A stretch of 64,000 nucleotides of DNA from Domibacillus sp. PGB-M46 (GTDB taxonomy: Bacteria; Bacillota; Bacilli; Bacillales; Domibacillaceae): the NCBI RefSeq assembly GCF_022668875.1, contig NZ_JAKGCR010000004.1, positions 270,413 through 334,412 on the forward strand, written 5' to 3'. Shown here in pieces: positions 43,374-52,335 of this stretch. A model generated the notes under the pieces. The model was not told the DNA's origin. It worked only from the letters and a program-made list of their open reading frames with translations, and made no database searches. The position numbers were made by a program, and so were the translations under genes. Every line of letters begins with the position of its first letter. Position 1 is the stretch's first letter.

Positions 43374-45347
43374 TCAATTTCCAATGAATTTCTTTATTAA
43401 ATTTAAGGCGTCAGTTGCTAAGTTTGGAGATTCATAGGTAATTAACAAGTTCTCTTTATAAAATTTATCGTATAATTTTCTTTTTTCTAACCATCGTTCC
43501 GAATATTGTTCATTATTTAGCATTCCGATATGTTCTAAAAAATAAGTTTTTCCACTCAGTTGAATTGTGAAGTCTGGAGACATCTGTTTGCCGTTTGATA
43601 ACAACAATGTTTTTTCATATTCATACGGTATGTTTTTATTAAATAAAGTGTTTGCAATGACTACTTCAGATTTTGATCGAACTTTATCTCCTTTTTCTGT
43701 TGCATAAATCTTATTTAAATCCCACTTACTCACTCCAAGAAATTGAGCTATCTCTTGATGCAGCTCAACAGAATTTTCTGTACGATCAATTGTATAAACG
43801 AAATAATCAAGCTGATCATATTTAAATTTCTTCTTCTCCTTAATCATTTCATTTATTCGTTGTTCAAAAGGTTTTAAATCATCAACTAATACTTCAACTA
43901 TTAGACATTTTGCCAAACTTCTTTTAACACTACATTCTCCCTTTAACAATGATTCAAAAACCAAATCAGAAAGTTCTTCTGGGGTGTAATCCGTTTTCTT
44001 CAAAGTTGTTATAAATGTTTTTGGCTTTGAAGCCTCTAATGCTAATTGGAGATCTGTATTTTTTATATTCTCTAAAATTTTCAATGAATGAATGGCTTTC
44101 GCACATATCTTTACTGCTCCAACATCTAATAAGTATGGTAAACATAATTGCAATGTATCATCATTATAGTATTCTATGTTTCTAAAGCCTGTTTTCCCAT
44201 CTCTAATTTCTTCAAACTTTTCTTCAATTTTCTCATATGATGGGAAACTTTTATTTATAAAATGTGTTTTCTTAATCTGAACATTTTTGTCCGTATATAA
44301 AAGGTAAGCATTTGATGTTTCTTTATTACGGGAAGCACGCCCCACCTCTTGATAATACTGTGCAATTGATTCAGGAATCATAAAATGAATAACTAATTTT
44401 ATATCTGGAATATCAATTCCCATTCCAAACGCATTCGTTGCAAATATTAAATCAATCTCATTATTTTTATATTTTCTTATAATGTTTTGTTTTTCATTAC
44501 TTGATAAATCTGCGTGGAAATAAACTGATTTAATTCCTTTTTCTTTTGCCTTCTCTGAAAAATCTTCCACTCCACGTTTACTATATTTTCGGTATACATA
44601 AACTAATGTTTTTTCATTCTTATGTAGCTCTAATAAGTTCCAAAAGGTCTCTTCTTTTTCATCCTCATCATTAAAATGCTTACAGATTAAATTAATCTCA
44701 GTTCGCATTAATTGAACATCTTTTATGACATTTTTATCGTTAATATAAAAGCTCTTTTTTATATCTTCAACTTCTAATACATTCAAAGTAGCAGAAAGCC
44801 CTAAAACAACTGGCCACTTATCAAATACCGTATTTAAAAAAGTAGGAATATGAGTATATAAAGGTCTAAAACTCTCTCCCCACTGTGAAATACAATGTAT
44901 TTCATCAATTACAATCAATTTAATATCTTCTTTACGATTCTTTAACGCCTTTTCTAATAATCCATCCATTGCTAAACGTTCTGGACTCACAAAGATGAAA
45001 CTAGGCGTATATTCTCCATTATATAATTTGGACAATAATTCTATTTGTTCTTTTTGTTTAACATCTGAGTGTAATTTTAAAACAGATATATTTTGTTCAC
45101 TCAGTTTCTCTGCTTGTTCATCTATTAAGGCAATTAGAGGTGAAACAACAATTGTTATTCCGCGAAGTGCCATTCCTGATAACCAATAAATCAGCGATTT
45201 TCCTCCACCAGTTGGTAAAATAGCTAACGTATTATTAACACCTAATACATTTTCAATTACTTTCTTTTGTATTTCTTTCAATTTTATTTCTTTAGCCATT
45301 TGAGGGAAATATTCTTTAAACACTTCTTCTAATTGCATTAAACCCAT
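43374..45347 (-). CDS. RecQ-family helicase fused to a PD-(D/E)XK-like nuclease domain
   Basis: A 657-aa protein. Residues 20-350 are an SF2 RecQ helicase core: LPTGGGKSLIYW (Walker A), VIDEIHCISQWGESFRP (motif II plus the RecQ aromatic loop), GLSATL (III), FATNAFGMGIDIPD (V), YYQEVGRASRN (VI). A helical middle part follows; RQC zinc cysteines and an HRDC domain are not visible. Residues 560-657 form a nuclease-like unit: SKSEVVIANTLF, MSPDFTI, YFLEHIGML, i.e. E...PD...ExH in place of ExK. Its start overlaps the upstream gene by ten bases. Fusion and coupling suggest DNA degradation in defence. Confidence 0.82.
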   Translation of the reverse strand: MGLMQLEEVFKEYFPQMAKEIKLKEIQKKVIENVLGVNNTLAILPTGGGKSLIYWLSGMALRGITIVVSPLIALIDEQAEKLSEQNISVLKLHSDVKQKEQIELLSKLYNGEYTPSFIFVSPERLAMDGLLEKALKNRKEDIKLIVIDEIHCISQWGESFRPLYTHIPTFLNTVFDKWPVVLGLSATLNVLEVEDIKKSFYINDKNVIKDVQLMRTEINLICKHFNDEDEKEETFWNLLELHKNEKTLVYVYRKYSKRGVEDFSEKAKEKGIKSVYFHADLSSNEKQNIIRKYKNNEIDLIFATNAFGMGIDIPDIKLVIHFMIPESIAQYYQEVGRASRNKETSNAYLLYTDKNVQIKKTHFINKSFPSYEKIEEKFEEIRDGKTGFRNIEYYNDDTLQLCLPYLLDVGAVKICAKAIHSLKILENIKNTDLQLALEASKPKTFITTLKKTDYTPEELSDLVFESLLKGECSVKRSLAKCLIVEVLVDDLKPFEQRINEMIKEKKKFKYDQLDYFVYTIDRTENSVELHQEIAQFLGVSKWDLNKIYATEKGDKVRSKSEVVIANTLFNKNIPYEYEKTLLLSNGKQMSPDFTIQLSGKTYFLEHIGMLNNEQYSERWLEKRKLYDKFYKENLLITYESPNLATDALNLIKKFIGN

Positions 45348-46324
45348 TCCTCTCGAATGTTTCTAGTTAATTCAGCAATTTCGCCATTATGGCGATTTGC
45401 TACAAATTTTAAAAAGTCATTAACAAAAATATAACGGTGATTTTCTAGAAAATAGACGCCTAGTTCGTTATATTTTTCTAACAATAAACGATAAATTAGA
45501 TAACTATATATACCAAATAATTGGTATGGATAGTAGAAATTTTGTTGAGTAACTACTTTATCAGTTAATATCATTAAAAATTCAGAATCTTGTTCGCAAC
45601 CGAAATCCTGCTTATTGGTTAAATACCACAATGCCCAAATAGCTTCTCTAGAGCGATGTGGAAAATATTGAGGTAATAATTTATGTGCTATATAACTTTT
45701 AATACCTCCACCAATTACACCATCTACTCCATAACCTGTTGTATCAAAAATTGATTGTTCTAATAGATCATCTTCTATTAAATCTTCTATTTTATAATCA
45801 CCATTGTAATCATAACCATTCCATTTTTCAGGATACTCATCTAGATAAGCTGCAATGTTTGTCATTACTTCTAATAAATAATTCGCATTACAACAATTAA
45901 ATTTAATTTTAAATTGGTCTAAACTTCTGTCTTTACTATTCAATGTTTTTCTAATCATGGAGCAATCTCTTTTTAGATCATTTTTAAAACCTGCTGGGTC
46001 TTCTTCATACTCCTCTAAGGTTTCTAAATCAAATAATTCTTCATATTCTTCAACATCTTTATTAAATTCTTTAATAGCATTATTTTTAATAGCTTCAAGA
46101 TTTTTTTGAAATTTAGATTTATCTATCGTAACCTTGATATTACTATTAATATTCATTTGTTCTTTAAGAGATTCAATTGCCTCATTGTTGACAATTATCC
46201 CACCTCTTGATGCAACATATTTTTCAAAATAATCTTTAAAATTATTTTTTATTTCGTCAAAAACTTTCTTGATATGATGAGCTTCATAACAAAAATCATC
46301 TAACTCTAAATTATAATCACGCAT
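45338..46324 (-). CDS. Unknown partner of the RecQ-nuclease protein
   Basis: A 328-aa acidic, soluble, mainly helical protein. Residues 60-125 are likely coiled coil (NLEAIKNNAIKEFNKDVEEY), followed by an Asp/Tyr-rich stretch (WNGYDYNGDYKIEDL), a glycine loop (GYGVDGVIGGGIKSYIAHKL) and a C-terminal helical domain with FPHRSREAIWALWYL. No known family. It is the first gene of a two-gene unit, overlapping the helicase gene by ten bases, so the products are probably made in fixed ratio. It could be a sensor, a regulator or a nuclease subunit. Confidence 0.75.
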   Translation of the reverse strand: MRDYNLELDDFCYEAHHIKKVFDEIKNNFKDYFEKYVASRGGIIVNNEAIESLKEQMNINSNIKVTIDKSKFQKNLEAIKNNAIKEFNKDVEEYEELFDLETLEEYEEDPAGFKNDLKRDCSMIRKTLNSKDRSLDQFKIKFNCCNANYLLEVMTNIAAYLDEYPEKWNGYDYNGDYKIEDLIEDDLLEQSIFDTTGYGVDGVIGGGIKSYIAHKLLPQYFPHRSREAIWALWYLTNKQDFGCEQDSEFLMILTDKVVTQQNFYYPYQLFGIYSYLIYRLLLEKYNELGVYFLENHRYIFVNDFLKFVANRHNGEIAELTRNIREEWV

Positions 46325-46578
46325 TCAAATTCCCCCTATTAGATTGAAATATCAAGTATATTTTACCAAATATCATAAATAAAGTGACCTATTTCAATTT
46401 TCCTAATTAAAATTCTAATTGTTTTGATGATCATAAAGAAACTTAAAGAAACGTCTGTCATCCAAAAGTCTTAAATTCTAGACACTCTTTTTTTAATAGG
46501 ACTGATAAAAATATTATCGATCTAATCGACCAGACCAAGGAGGGAAGGATATACTTTTTGTTGGAGGATCATGCTCAT

Positions 46579-47145
46579 TTATTTCATCACTACCTCTTGC
46601 ACGGCTTCCGCAAGTCCAAGAAAACCTGTTCTGACCGGCTTCATTTTTAAAAGGCTGTTTAAGCCAATTGTCTTTTGATTTCCTTTTTCTTGATTTATCT
46701 GCTCAGTTGAAAGAACAAAAAATTCCCATTGGTCCAGATTCAGTGGATTTACAACGCTTCGGTCCTTTTCATTTAGCAAACAGAAAACATACACATCTGC
46801 GCTCCTTTTTATTTCTGCAGCATATGTATTTGTGCTAGCTTCCCATCCCTTTGCAGGAGCAATCCCAAAGCTGATAGTCGAATTTTTTGCTTGCTGCCAT
46901 GACTGCAGATAAGCGGCCGACTTTACTTCAATCTTGATACCCGCTGGAGTTACAAGGTCAAATGCATCCCACTCAATTCTCATTTTGTTGGTTGCAGTTA
47001 CAGCTTTTGCTACAATAAACTCCGCAAGTGTTCCACGAAGCGCATTACTTAGAAGATCTGATTGGTTCCACTGCCAAAATTCCAAAAGCCGCATATCTGT
47101 CTCGGTATTCCTAAGCAGGAATCGTTCTTCACCGGTTTTTTTCAT
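46579..47145 (-). CDS. PD-(D/E)XK-like nuclease-fold protein
   Basis: A 188-aa protein with WDAFDLVTPAGIKIEVKSAAYLQSW at residues 58-82 (written here as one motif: D then xEVK 10 residues later), the Asp-(Glu/Asp)xLys signature of restriction-endonuclease folds. The rest is a compact alpha/beta domain. Probably a nuclease or a degenerate DNA-binding relative, with no methyltransferase next to it. It lies beside a truncated helicase-like fragment, as is common in remnants of restriction systems. Start after a GGGAGTGATCC-type site; moderate confidence in function. Confidence 0.62.
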   Translation of the reverse strand: MKKTGEERFLLRNTETDMRLLEFWQWNQSDLLSNALRGTLAEFIVAKAVTATNKMRIEWDAFDLVTPAGIKIEVKSAAYLQSWQQAKNSTISFGIAPAKGWEASTNTYAAEIKRSADVYVFCLLNEKDRSVVNPLNLDQWEFFVLSTEQINQEKGNQKTIGLNSLLKMKPVRTGFLGLAEAVQEVVMK

Positions 47146-47237
47146 TTTAAATGGATCACTCCCTCTTAAAACACGCCTCTACATATTTATTCGATAACCA
47201 AAGTTTCATTTTTTAATATATAATATTGCAAGTAATG

Positions 47238-47471
47238 TTATAGGCGCTCTGCATTAAATGTGCTTTCTTCTTCATAAATGTTTTCAAGCTGACTCAGCAG
47301 TGCTCTATCGAGGTATTGTTCATAATATTTATTTGTTTTGCGTCCAATCGACTCTACTAAATATAACTCTTCATCGATTTCTTCAAAATGCTTCATTTCA
47401 ACAATTTCTGGCCAAAATGACCCTTTGATTATTTCACCGATTTTGAGTATGTATATCCCTCTCGAATCCAC
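47238..47471 (-). CDS. 77-aa fragment resembling the N-terminus of a large helicase
   Basis: GEIIKGSFWPEIVEMKHFEEIDEELYLVE (shown in parts: KGSFWPEIVEMKHFEE, YLVESIGRKTNKYYEQ) recalls the small barrel that opens some SNF2-type helicases of restriction-like islands (GxxWPEpVxV...Y). The frame ends after 77 codons with no helicase following, so it is a stand-alone small protein or, more likely, a deletion remnant. Confidence 0.4.
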   Translation of the reverse strand: MDSRGIYILKIGEIIKGSFWPEIVEMKHFEEIDEELYLVESIGRKTNKYYEQYLDRALLSQLENIYEEESTFNAERL

Positions 47472-47616
47472 TAATTACAAAAAAAGTATATGGCAGCTTT
47501 TCATATTTGTTAAATCTACACTTCTTTCAGTTTCAAATTTTATCCATGAAAAGGTATAATAGTTATATAAGCTACATTTTATACTATATCATTTGACTCA
47601 GTGAGGAGGGGTAAAT

Positions 47617-47976
47617 TTGTCAGTTAATCCACTTGTATTAGCCGAGACTGGAAAAATTGTAAATGAATTAATCGTAACCTATGGCAAATATAAAGAAATT
47701 CAAGAAAAAGAACAAACGGAAAGAATACGTATCCGAGCAACTTTGCTCGCATTAACCAAGAAAATTGAAGCTGAAACACAATCCTTTACATTTTATTTAG
47801 GAAAACGCTTTGAAGAACGTCACAGAATATATGATATTGCAGAAGAAATGATGCAGTATGGAATGCGAGAAAAAGATTCCGATATGATCCATGCTGCAAC
47901 AGCTTTAATCAAGTCAACATACAGCCAAGACCCTTTAAATGGAAATCCTTTATTAAAAATTGAAGATATTAATTAA
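47617..47976 (+). CDS. Helical protein, first gene of a three-gene coiled-coil operon
   Basis: A 119-aa all-helical protein (VNELIVTYGKYKEIQEKEQ, then FYLGKRFEERHRIYDIAEE, ending SQDPLNGNPLLKIED). The LxKRFEERxxxxDxxxEAI-like middle recalls small proteins found near mobile-element loci, but I cannot name a family. TTG start after GAGGAGGGG. The promoter must lie in the divergent gap 47472-47616. Confidence 0.65.
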   Translation: MSVNPLVLAETGKIVNELIVTYGKYKEIQEKEQTERIRIRATLLALTKKIEAETQSFTFYLGKRFEERHRIYDIAEEMMQYGMREKDSDMIHAATALIKSTYSQDPLNGNPLLKIEDIN

Positions 47977-47993
47977 TTTAAGGTGGAATAAAT

Positions 47994-48269
47994 GTGATAA
48001 ATGAAGAGTCACAGAAAAAAATTCTTAATTATATGGAAATCGTTCAACAAGAAAAAATCAAACAAAATCAAACAATTGCTAGTTTAAAAAAATACACAGA
48101 AGTATTAAACAATGGATCTAATACAGTAAAAAAGAATATCGATAATTTTTTCGATGAACGCAGCAACAAAATTGCCGAATTAAACGTAAAGCTTCAACTT
48201 GCTATTCAACACAATGACAAAGAAGCTATTTTTAAAATAACTGCCGAATTAGGAGGAATAGACAAATGA
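47994..48269 (+). CDS. Coiled-coil protein, second gene of the operon
   Basis: A 91-aa, lysine- and asparagine-rich, wholly helical protein (QKKILNYMEIVQQEKIKQ, VKKNIDNFFDERSNKIAE). GTG start after AAGGTGG, 17 bases behind the first gene. Its stop overlaps the next ATG by four bases. It is probably a binding partner of the neighbours. Confidence 0.65.
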   Translation: MINEESQKKILNYMEIVQQEKIKQNQTIASLKKYTEVLNNGSNTVKKNIDNFFDERSNKIAELNVKLQLAIQHNDKEAIFKITAELGGIDK

Positions 48270-49294
48270 GTTTTTTAAAATCTTTATTTGGGAGCGTTAC
48301 GAAAACTACGAGTAGCGGTGGTTATAATGGGGGATATTCACGACCTGATATTTCAAAATTAGTTACTGGCTCAGGTTCTGAACCAAAAACGGAATTAGGT
48401 AGAGCAATTAAAGATATTGTGGAAACAACTGAGCAAACTAAACAAGAAATGAAAGATATTGTTGTCGATACAGCGCGTGACATTGTGGGGTTGGGTCCTA
48501 GTGATAAAAAGATTGCTAACGATACTAAAGAAGAAGCAGATGAAATTATTGCTAAGGCCAATGCAAAACTAGAGCGCCAGCGAGTAAAAGTCGAAAAAAA
48601 ACATTCAGAAGTAAAGGGCTTATTGAATAAACTTTTAGATCAAAAAAAATCACTATTAAATACAACTGTGAATGACTCACAAAAATTAAGTACGCTTTTT
48701 GAAAATACCGATTGGGAAAGTAAAATCGCACCTACCTTAAACAAATTTAATACAAGTATTCAATTACCATCTAAAAATTTCACAGCTTCATTCATGGGAT
48801 ATTCTAACACTAGTGTAGATCTAATTAATCTGTTCCTTAGTAATAGTACAAATAAGGCCAATTTAAATGCAGCTAAAGAATATTTGGAAGAAGCTAAAAC
48901 CTATAGTAGTGAAATAAATTATCAAGTAGAAAAAATGGGGATTGCAATCGCAAATTTAGAATTTACACAGCTATTAATTAATGAAGAATCTCGAATTTTA
49001 ACTTTTTTTGAAGACAAACTAAAAACTTTAAATGTGGACCTAACGAAAAAATTGAATAAATCAAAAATAAATCAAAATGAATTAGAAGAAGTGAAAAACG
49101 TTTATAAGATGGTATCGCTTGTAGCAGATACGTTAAAAGATAAAATGTTCCATGCAGATAGCCGTATCTCTCATTCTTATATTGAAACTGTAAAACAGCT
49201 AGATATACTTATGTCTAGCACAATATCTAGTTCACCAAAATCACCTGAATTCAAAGAATATGTACCTTTAAATATTAAAATAATTAATTACTAA
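48266..49294 (+). CDS. Long coiled-coil protein, third gene of the operon
   Basis: A 342-aa protein: glycine/serine-rich N-terminus (FLKSLFGSVTKTTSSGGYNG), then coiled-coil helices at about 50-125 (EIIAKANAKLERQRVKVEKK), a middle segment, and helices to residue 320. No membrane helix, no enzyme motif. ATG after TTAGGAGG, overlapping the previous gene (ATGA). The three genes are helical, small and coupled, and look like one complex. Function unknown; the setting (accessory island next to defence-like genes) is the only hint. Confidence 0.65.
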   Translation: MSFLKSLFGSVTKTTSSGGYNGGYSRPDISKLVTGSGSEPKTELGRAIKDIVETTEQTKQEMKDIVVDTARDIVGLGPSDKKIANDTKEEADEIIAKANAKLERQRVKVEKKHSEVKGLLNKLLDQKKSLLNTTVNDSQKLSTLFENTDWESKIAPTLNKFNTSIQLPSKNFTASFMGYSNTSVDLINLFLSNSTNKANLNAAKEYLEEAKTYSSEINYQVEKMGIAIANLEFTQLLINEESRILTFFEDKLKTLNVDLTKKLNKSKINQNELEEVKNVYKMVSLVADTLKDKMFHADSRISHSYIETVKQLDILMSSTISSSPKSPEFKEYVPLNIKIINY

Positions 49295-49337
49295 ATAAAA
49301 ATATCATTTTGCCAACTAACGCAAAATCGTATTTTCT

Positions 49338-49536
49338 TTAATACAACGCATTATACATATGAATCGTAAGTTCCGCTTCACTATAAGGTGTCGTTTTATT
49401 ACCTTCTATCGTCATCATTTTCAGCATACATTTTTGACCTGTTTTATAATACTGCTCTGTTAAATTAAATGTTAAATTTGTTCTACGCTCAGGGTTTTGG
49501 CCTTGCATGTTAAACGTATAATCAATTTGGAAATTT
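49338..49536 (-). pseudogene. C-terminal relic of an unknown protein
   Basis: A minus-strand frame FQIDYTFNMQGQNPERRTNL ... GNKTTPYSEAELTIHMYN-ALY-stop is protein-like with no ribosome site (the ATG at about 49506 lacks one). I do not recognise it. Confidence 0.35.
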
Positions 49537-49605
49537 TAAAAGTTCTCACTGATAATAAGAAAGGTAATTTGTTCTAAAATATTTAAGACTGTGAGGGTCC
49601 CTATA

Positions 49606-50520
49606 ATGGAAAAAATACTTGTTTCAACATATCAACGTAGAATATTTTACATTATATCATTTTCTTTCTTAGCCTTAGTTGAATTAATCCGTTTATTTAT
49701 TATTCCTGTTATATTTAATACTGAGAGACTCGGCTTAGATTCTATTTTAAACCTGATCCTTGATAACTTATTTGCAACAGGTTTCGTAACTATTGCAATA
49801 GCTTCACTAGTATTTTGGTTAACACCTGCTGTTGAAAATGAACCTAAACTAGAAACAGTTGAACCACGTAGAATTGGGGGATTATTAAAGCGTGCGAGGG
49901 AAACCAATGAGTATTGGTTCAGTGGAAATTCGGCAAGGTACACCCGCGCAGTAACTTTACCTGAGTTAGCTGAAAATTCCCGTACTCAAAATATCAGTAA
50001 AAGTATTACTATGTTGCTTTTGGATCCTACCGATAAAAAGCTTTGTGAAGAATATATTAAATACAGAAGCGGGGTACGATCTGCAAATAAGAGTGGAGAA
50101 TGGACTTTAGAGCGAATTCGGAAGGATATATATGCCTCAATAATTGCAGCTTATGCTTATGCAGCAGAACACCCACTTTTAGAGATAAAAATAGGGCTAA
50201 AAAAGGCATTCTCACTCCTTCGAGTAGACCTAGGTGAAAATTTGGTAGTCCTAACAAAAGAAGATAAACAAGATCCAGGTCTTTTTGCAGAAGCAGGGAG
50301 TTTTCATTACTCAGTCTATCGTGAAGAGTTAAAATTTAGTCTAAAACAATCGAAGATATTACCAATACATAGCATCCAGGGAATTCCATTTTCCGATCTA
50401 AATAAAAATAATGTGAAAAAGTTCCTCAACGATCTAGACATTTATGAATCTAGTATTAGTGACCAAGATCTTGAAGAAATAATTAAATTAGCAAAGGACA
50501 AGGAAAATCCATATGGATAA
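49606..50520 (+). CDS. Two-transmembrane protein with cytosolic domain, paired with a cupin-like protein
   Basis: A 304-aa protein: transmembrane helices at about 12-34 and 47-70, then a soluble domain with NEYWFSGNSARYTRAVTLPEL and MLLLDPTDKKLCEEYIKYR. The sequence (W/Y-F-x-G-x-S/T-x-R-Y-x-R-x-x-x-LP, followed by a LLDP segment) recalls uncharacterised two-TM cytosolic-domain proteins of bacterial conflict loci. Start at ATG 49606 (GAGGG site), not at the upstream GTG, which is that site. It overlaps the next gene by eight bases. A membrane effector is possible but unproven. Confidence 0.7.
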   Translation: MEKILVSTYQRRIFYIISFSFLALVELIRLFIIPVIFNTERLGLDSILNLILDNLFATGFVTIAIASLVFWLTPAVENEPKLETVEPRRIGGLLKRARETNEYWFSGNSARYTRAVTLPELAENSRTQNISKSITMLLLDPTDKKLCEEYIKYRSGVRSANKSGEWTLERIRKDIYASIIAAYAYAAEHPLLEIKIGLKKAFSLLRVDLGENLVVLTKEDKQDPGLFAEAGSFHYSVYREELKFSLKQSKILPIHSIQGIPFSDLNKNNVKKFLNDLDIYESSISDQDLEEIIKLAKDKENPYG

Positions 50521-51190
50521 AATTTTATTAACTTTAGCAGTGAATCTTGTCAATAAAGCACCTCATGAGCAAATAAAATCACTGCTTTTAGAGATAATTT
50601 CTTTAAAAAAACAGGACAACTCCTTAATTGGAAACTGGCATCCCTTAGGTTTTATACATGCTAATCTCGGTCATATAGATGGTATTGGAACAATCAGGTT
50701 ACATATTTGGTTACCAAACAAACGTAAAACCCAAAACCCATCTTTTCCAATACATGATCATGTGTTTACTGTAAACAGTCATATACTTAGTGGATCTGTT
50801 ACCAATCGTATTTATCAAATTGAAGAAGATCTTATAAATTCAACCCATAAATTGTATACTGTCAAGTATGATAATAATAAATCTATTTTACAATCTTTAA
50901 ATCAGAAAATAAATTGCCAATTTATTAGCGAAGAAAGCTTTACATCCGGACAATATTACTCAGTAAACAGCAACGTTTTCCACTCTTCAGAAGTGAATAA
51001 AAATCAATTTGCATCTACTTTAGTACTGACAAATAACTATATAAATGGTGAACCTAAGGTAGTTGGTGAATTATTTTTGAATGATATTTATACCTATGAA
51101 CGAAGCTTATGTGAATCGGTGGAATTTTTAGAGATCATCGCTTCATTAGAACAAAAATTAAAATTAAGTAAGCAACTATTTATAAATTAG
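50513..51190 (+). CDS. Cupin-like protein coupled to the two-TM protein
   Basis: A 225-aa protein; WHPLGFIHANLG, then IRLHIWLPNK, FPIHDHVFTVNSHILSGSV, YYSVNSNVFHSSEVNKNQF. The HDH pair, the later His and the run of beta strands fit a double-stranded beta-helix (cupin), probably metal-binding. Length is normal for a single cupin with flanking helices. ATG GAT AAA overlaps the previous coding end by 8 bases. It may be an oxygenase-like enzyme or ligand sensor controlling its membrane partner. Confidence 0.6.
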   Translation: MDKILLTLAVNLVNKAPHEQIKSLLLEIISLKKQDNSLIGNWHPLGFIHANLGHIDGIGTIRLHIWLPNKRKTQNPSFPIHDHVFTVNSHILSGSVTNRIYQIEEDLINSTHKLYTVKYDNNKSILQSLNQKINCQFISEESFTSGQYYSVNSNVFHSSEVNKNQFASTLVLTNNYINGEPKVVGELFLNDIYTYERSLCESVEFLEIIASLEQKLKLSKQLFIN

Positions 51191-51225
51191 GCTTTGTTAA
51201 ATAGCATTATTATTGTATACCAAAA

Positions 51226-51268
51226 CAAAAACACCACAATCCTTATATATCAAGGATTGTGGTATTGC
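51226..51268. terminator. Bidirectional terminator
   Basis: ACCACAATCCTT (about 51231) and AAGGATTGTGGT flank a short ATATATC loop. It ends the two-gene unit on the plus strand. Confidence 0.75.
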
Positions 51269-51404
51269 TTAAAACTCCATAAATTTAAATTATGGAGATT
51301 GTGGGAGTCCAACCGGTTTCTCCTGTAAATGCTATTACATCATGGTTTATAAAGGTTTCTAGCCTCTTTTTTAAAACTTGATCAAGGTTTTGACTAGGTT
51401 CAAA

Positions 51405-51429
51405 TTTGAGTCAATAATTTTGACTCAAA
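51405..51429. promoter_or_regulatory. Inverted repeat TTTGAGTCA / TGACTCAAA
   Basis: Perfect 9-bp arms around a 7-base spacer, with degenerate TTGA(T/C)xA boxes just to the left (51379 and 51390). It lies 46 bases past the end of the XRE regulator gene. An operator and a terminator without a long U-run are both possible. Confidence 0.4.
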
Positions 51430-51474
51430 AAATTTAAGCCTTAAGCTTGTTTTCTGAACCTTTTATTTCATTCG

Positions 51475-51993
51475 TCATTTTTCATACTGCTTCTCTTTCA
51501 AACTAGTTCTCCATTGACAAAAGATTAGCTTCATCGAAAATCGGTGTTCTTTACAAAGTGCTGCGACAAGATTCATTATACTGACCGCCGCATCAAGCAA
51601 TTCTTTCACCACTTTCTGAACTTCTTCCTTTTCAATTTCAGAATACTGGTCTGGCGGTTTGAACCAATACGTTTTTTCCATGCCCCTCATCGCTTTTTCA
51701 GTTTCCATTCTTACTAGATGAACTAGTGAAGCTGTCCTATGATCAATGAAGGCCCCGTCCAGATAAGGAATATTGACAAAGCCTGTTGTTTCTTCCCATG
51801 CTTCAAAATAAAACTGCGGATCATCCAATGCTTGGGCTACCCGTGGATACATATCTTTTGGAAATGTTCGTGTCCCTGCTTCATATTTCGCTATTGATTC
51901 TTTCGAAATGGCCATTCCTTCTTCTTCTGAAAGCGAACGTTGAGAATGACCTGTCCGTTTCCGTGCTTCGGCTATTTTTTTTCCGATTGTCAC
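51475..51993 (-). CDS. XRE-family DNA-binding regulator
   Basis: A 172-aa protein with an N-terminal helix-turn-helix (residues 4-65, IGKKIAEARKRTGHSQRSLS ... SKESIAKYEAGTRTFP) and a helical C-terminal half of unknown role. GTG start after AAGGAGGAG overlaps the stop of the DUF771 gene by four bases. It probably regulates the conjugation operon or the element. Confidence 0.8.
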   Translation of the reverse strand: MTIGKKIAEARKRTGHSQRSLSEEEGMAISKESIAKYEAGTRTFPKDMYPRVAQALDDPQFYFEAWEETTGFVNIPYLDGAFIDHRTASLVHLVRMETEKAMRGMEKTYWFKPPDQYSEIEKEEVQKVVKELLDAAVSIMNLVAALCKEHRFSMKLIFCQWRTSLKEKQYEK

Positions 51994-52283
51994 CTCAAAC
52001 TCCTCCTTTTCTTGCCGGATAAATATTGCTCTTCAAACCATACCAATAGAAATTCCTCTGCCTCTTTTGCTGGATAATACCACTTAGAACCAATCTTATG
52101 TTTCGGAAAACGCGGATCATGAAAAAATGTTTCTTGAATGGTGTTCCAGCTCATACAAATACGGCGCTTTAATTCCGGGGTGTCCCAATAAACAAGTTCT
52201 CTATCAGCTGCCTCTAGCTTTTTTTGCACTTCTTCACGGTAAATCTCTAGAAGCGCTGCTTCATCGATTGTTACCGAAATCAT
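51990..52283 (-). CDS. DUF771 family phage/element protein
   Basis: A 97-aa protein with WDTPELKRRICMSWNTIQET then FFHDPRFPKHKIGSKWYYPA, the DUF771 hallmark, common in Bacillus prophages and ICEs. It has an excisionase/MerR-like winged helix character and ends in a basic tail. Start at 52283 after AAAGGAGGA; an upstream ATG is out of range of a site. Confidence 0.8.
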   Translation of the reverse strand: MISVTIDEAALLEIYREEVQKKLEAADRELVYWDTPELKRRICMSWNTIQETFFHDPRFPKHKIGSKWYYPAKEAEEFLLVWFEEQYLSGKKRRSLR

Positions 52284-52335
52284 TGTTGTTCCTCCTTTTG
52301 TATTTAACCTAGCCTGGCAAAAGTGCATTTATAAC

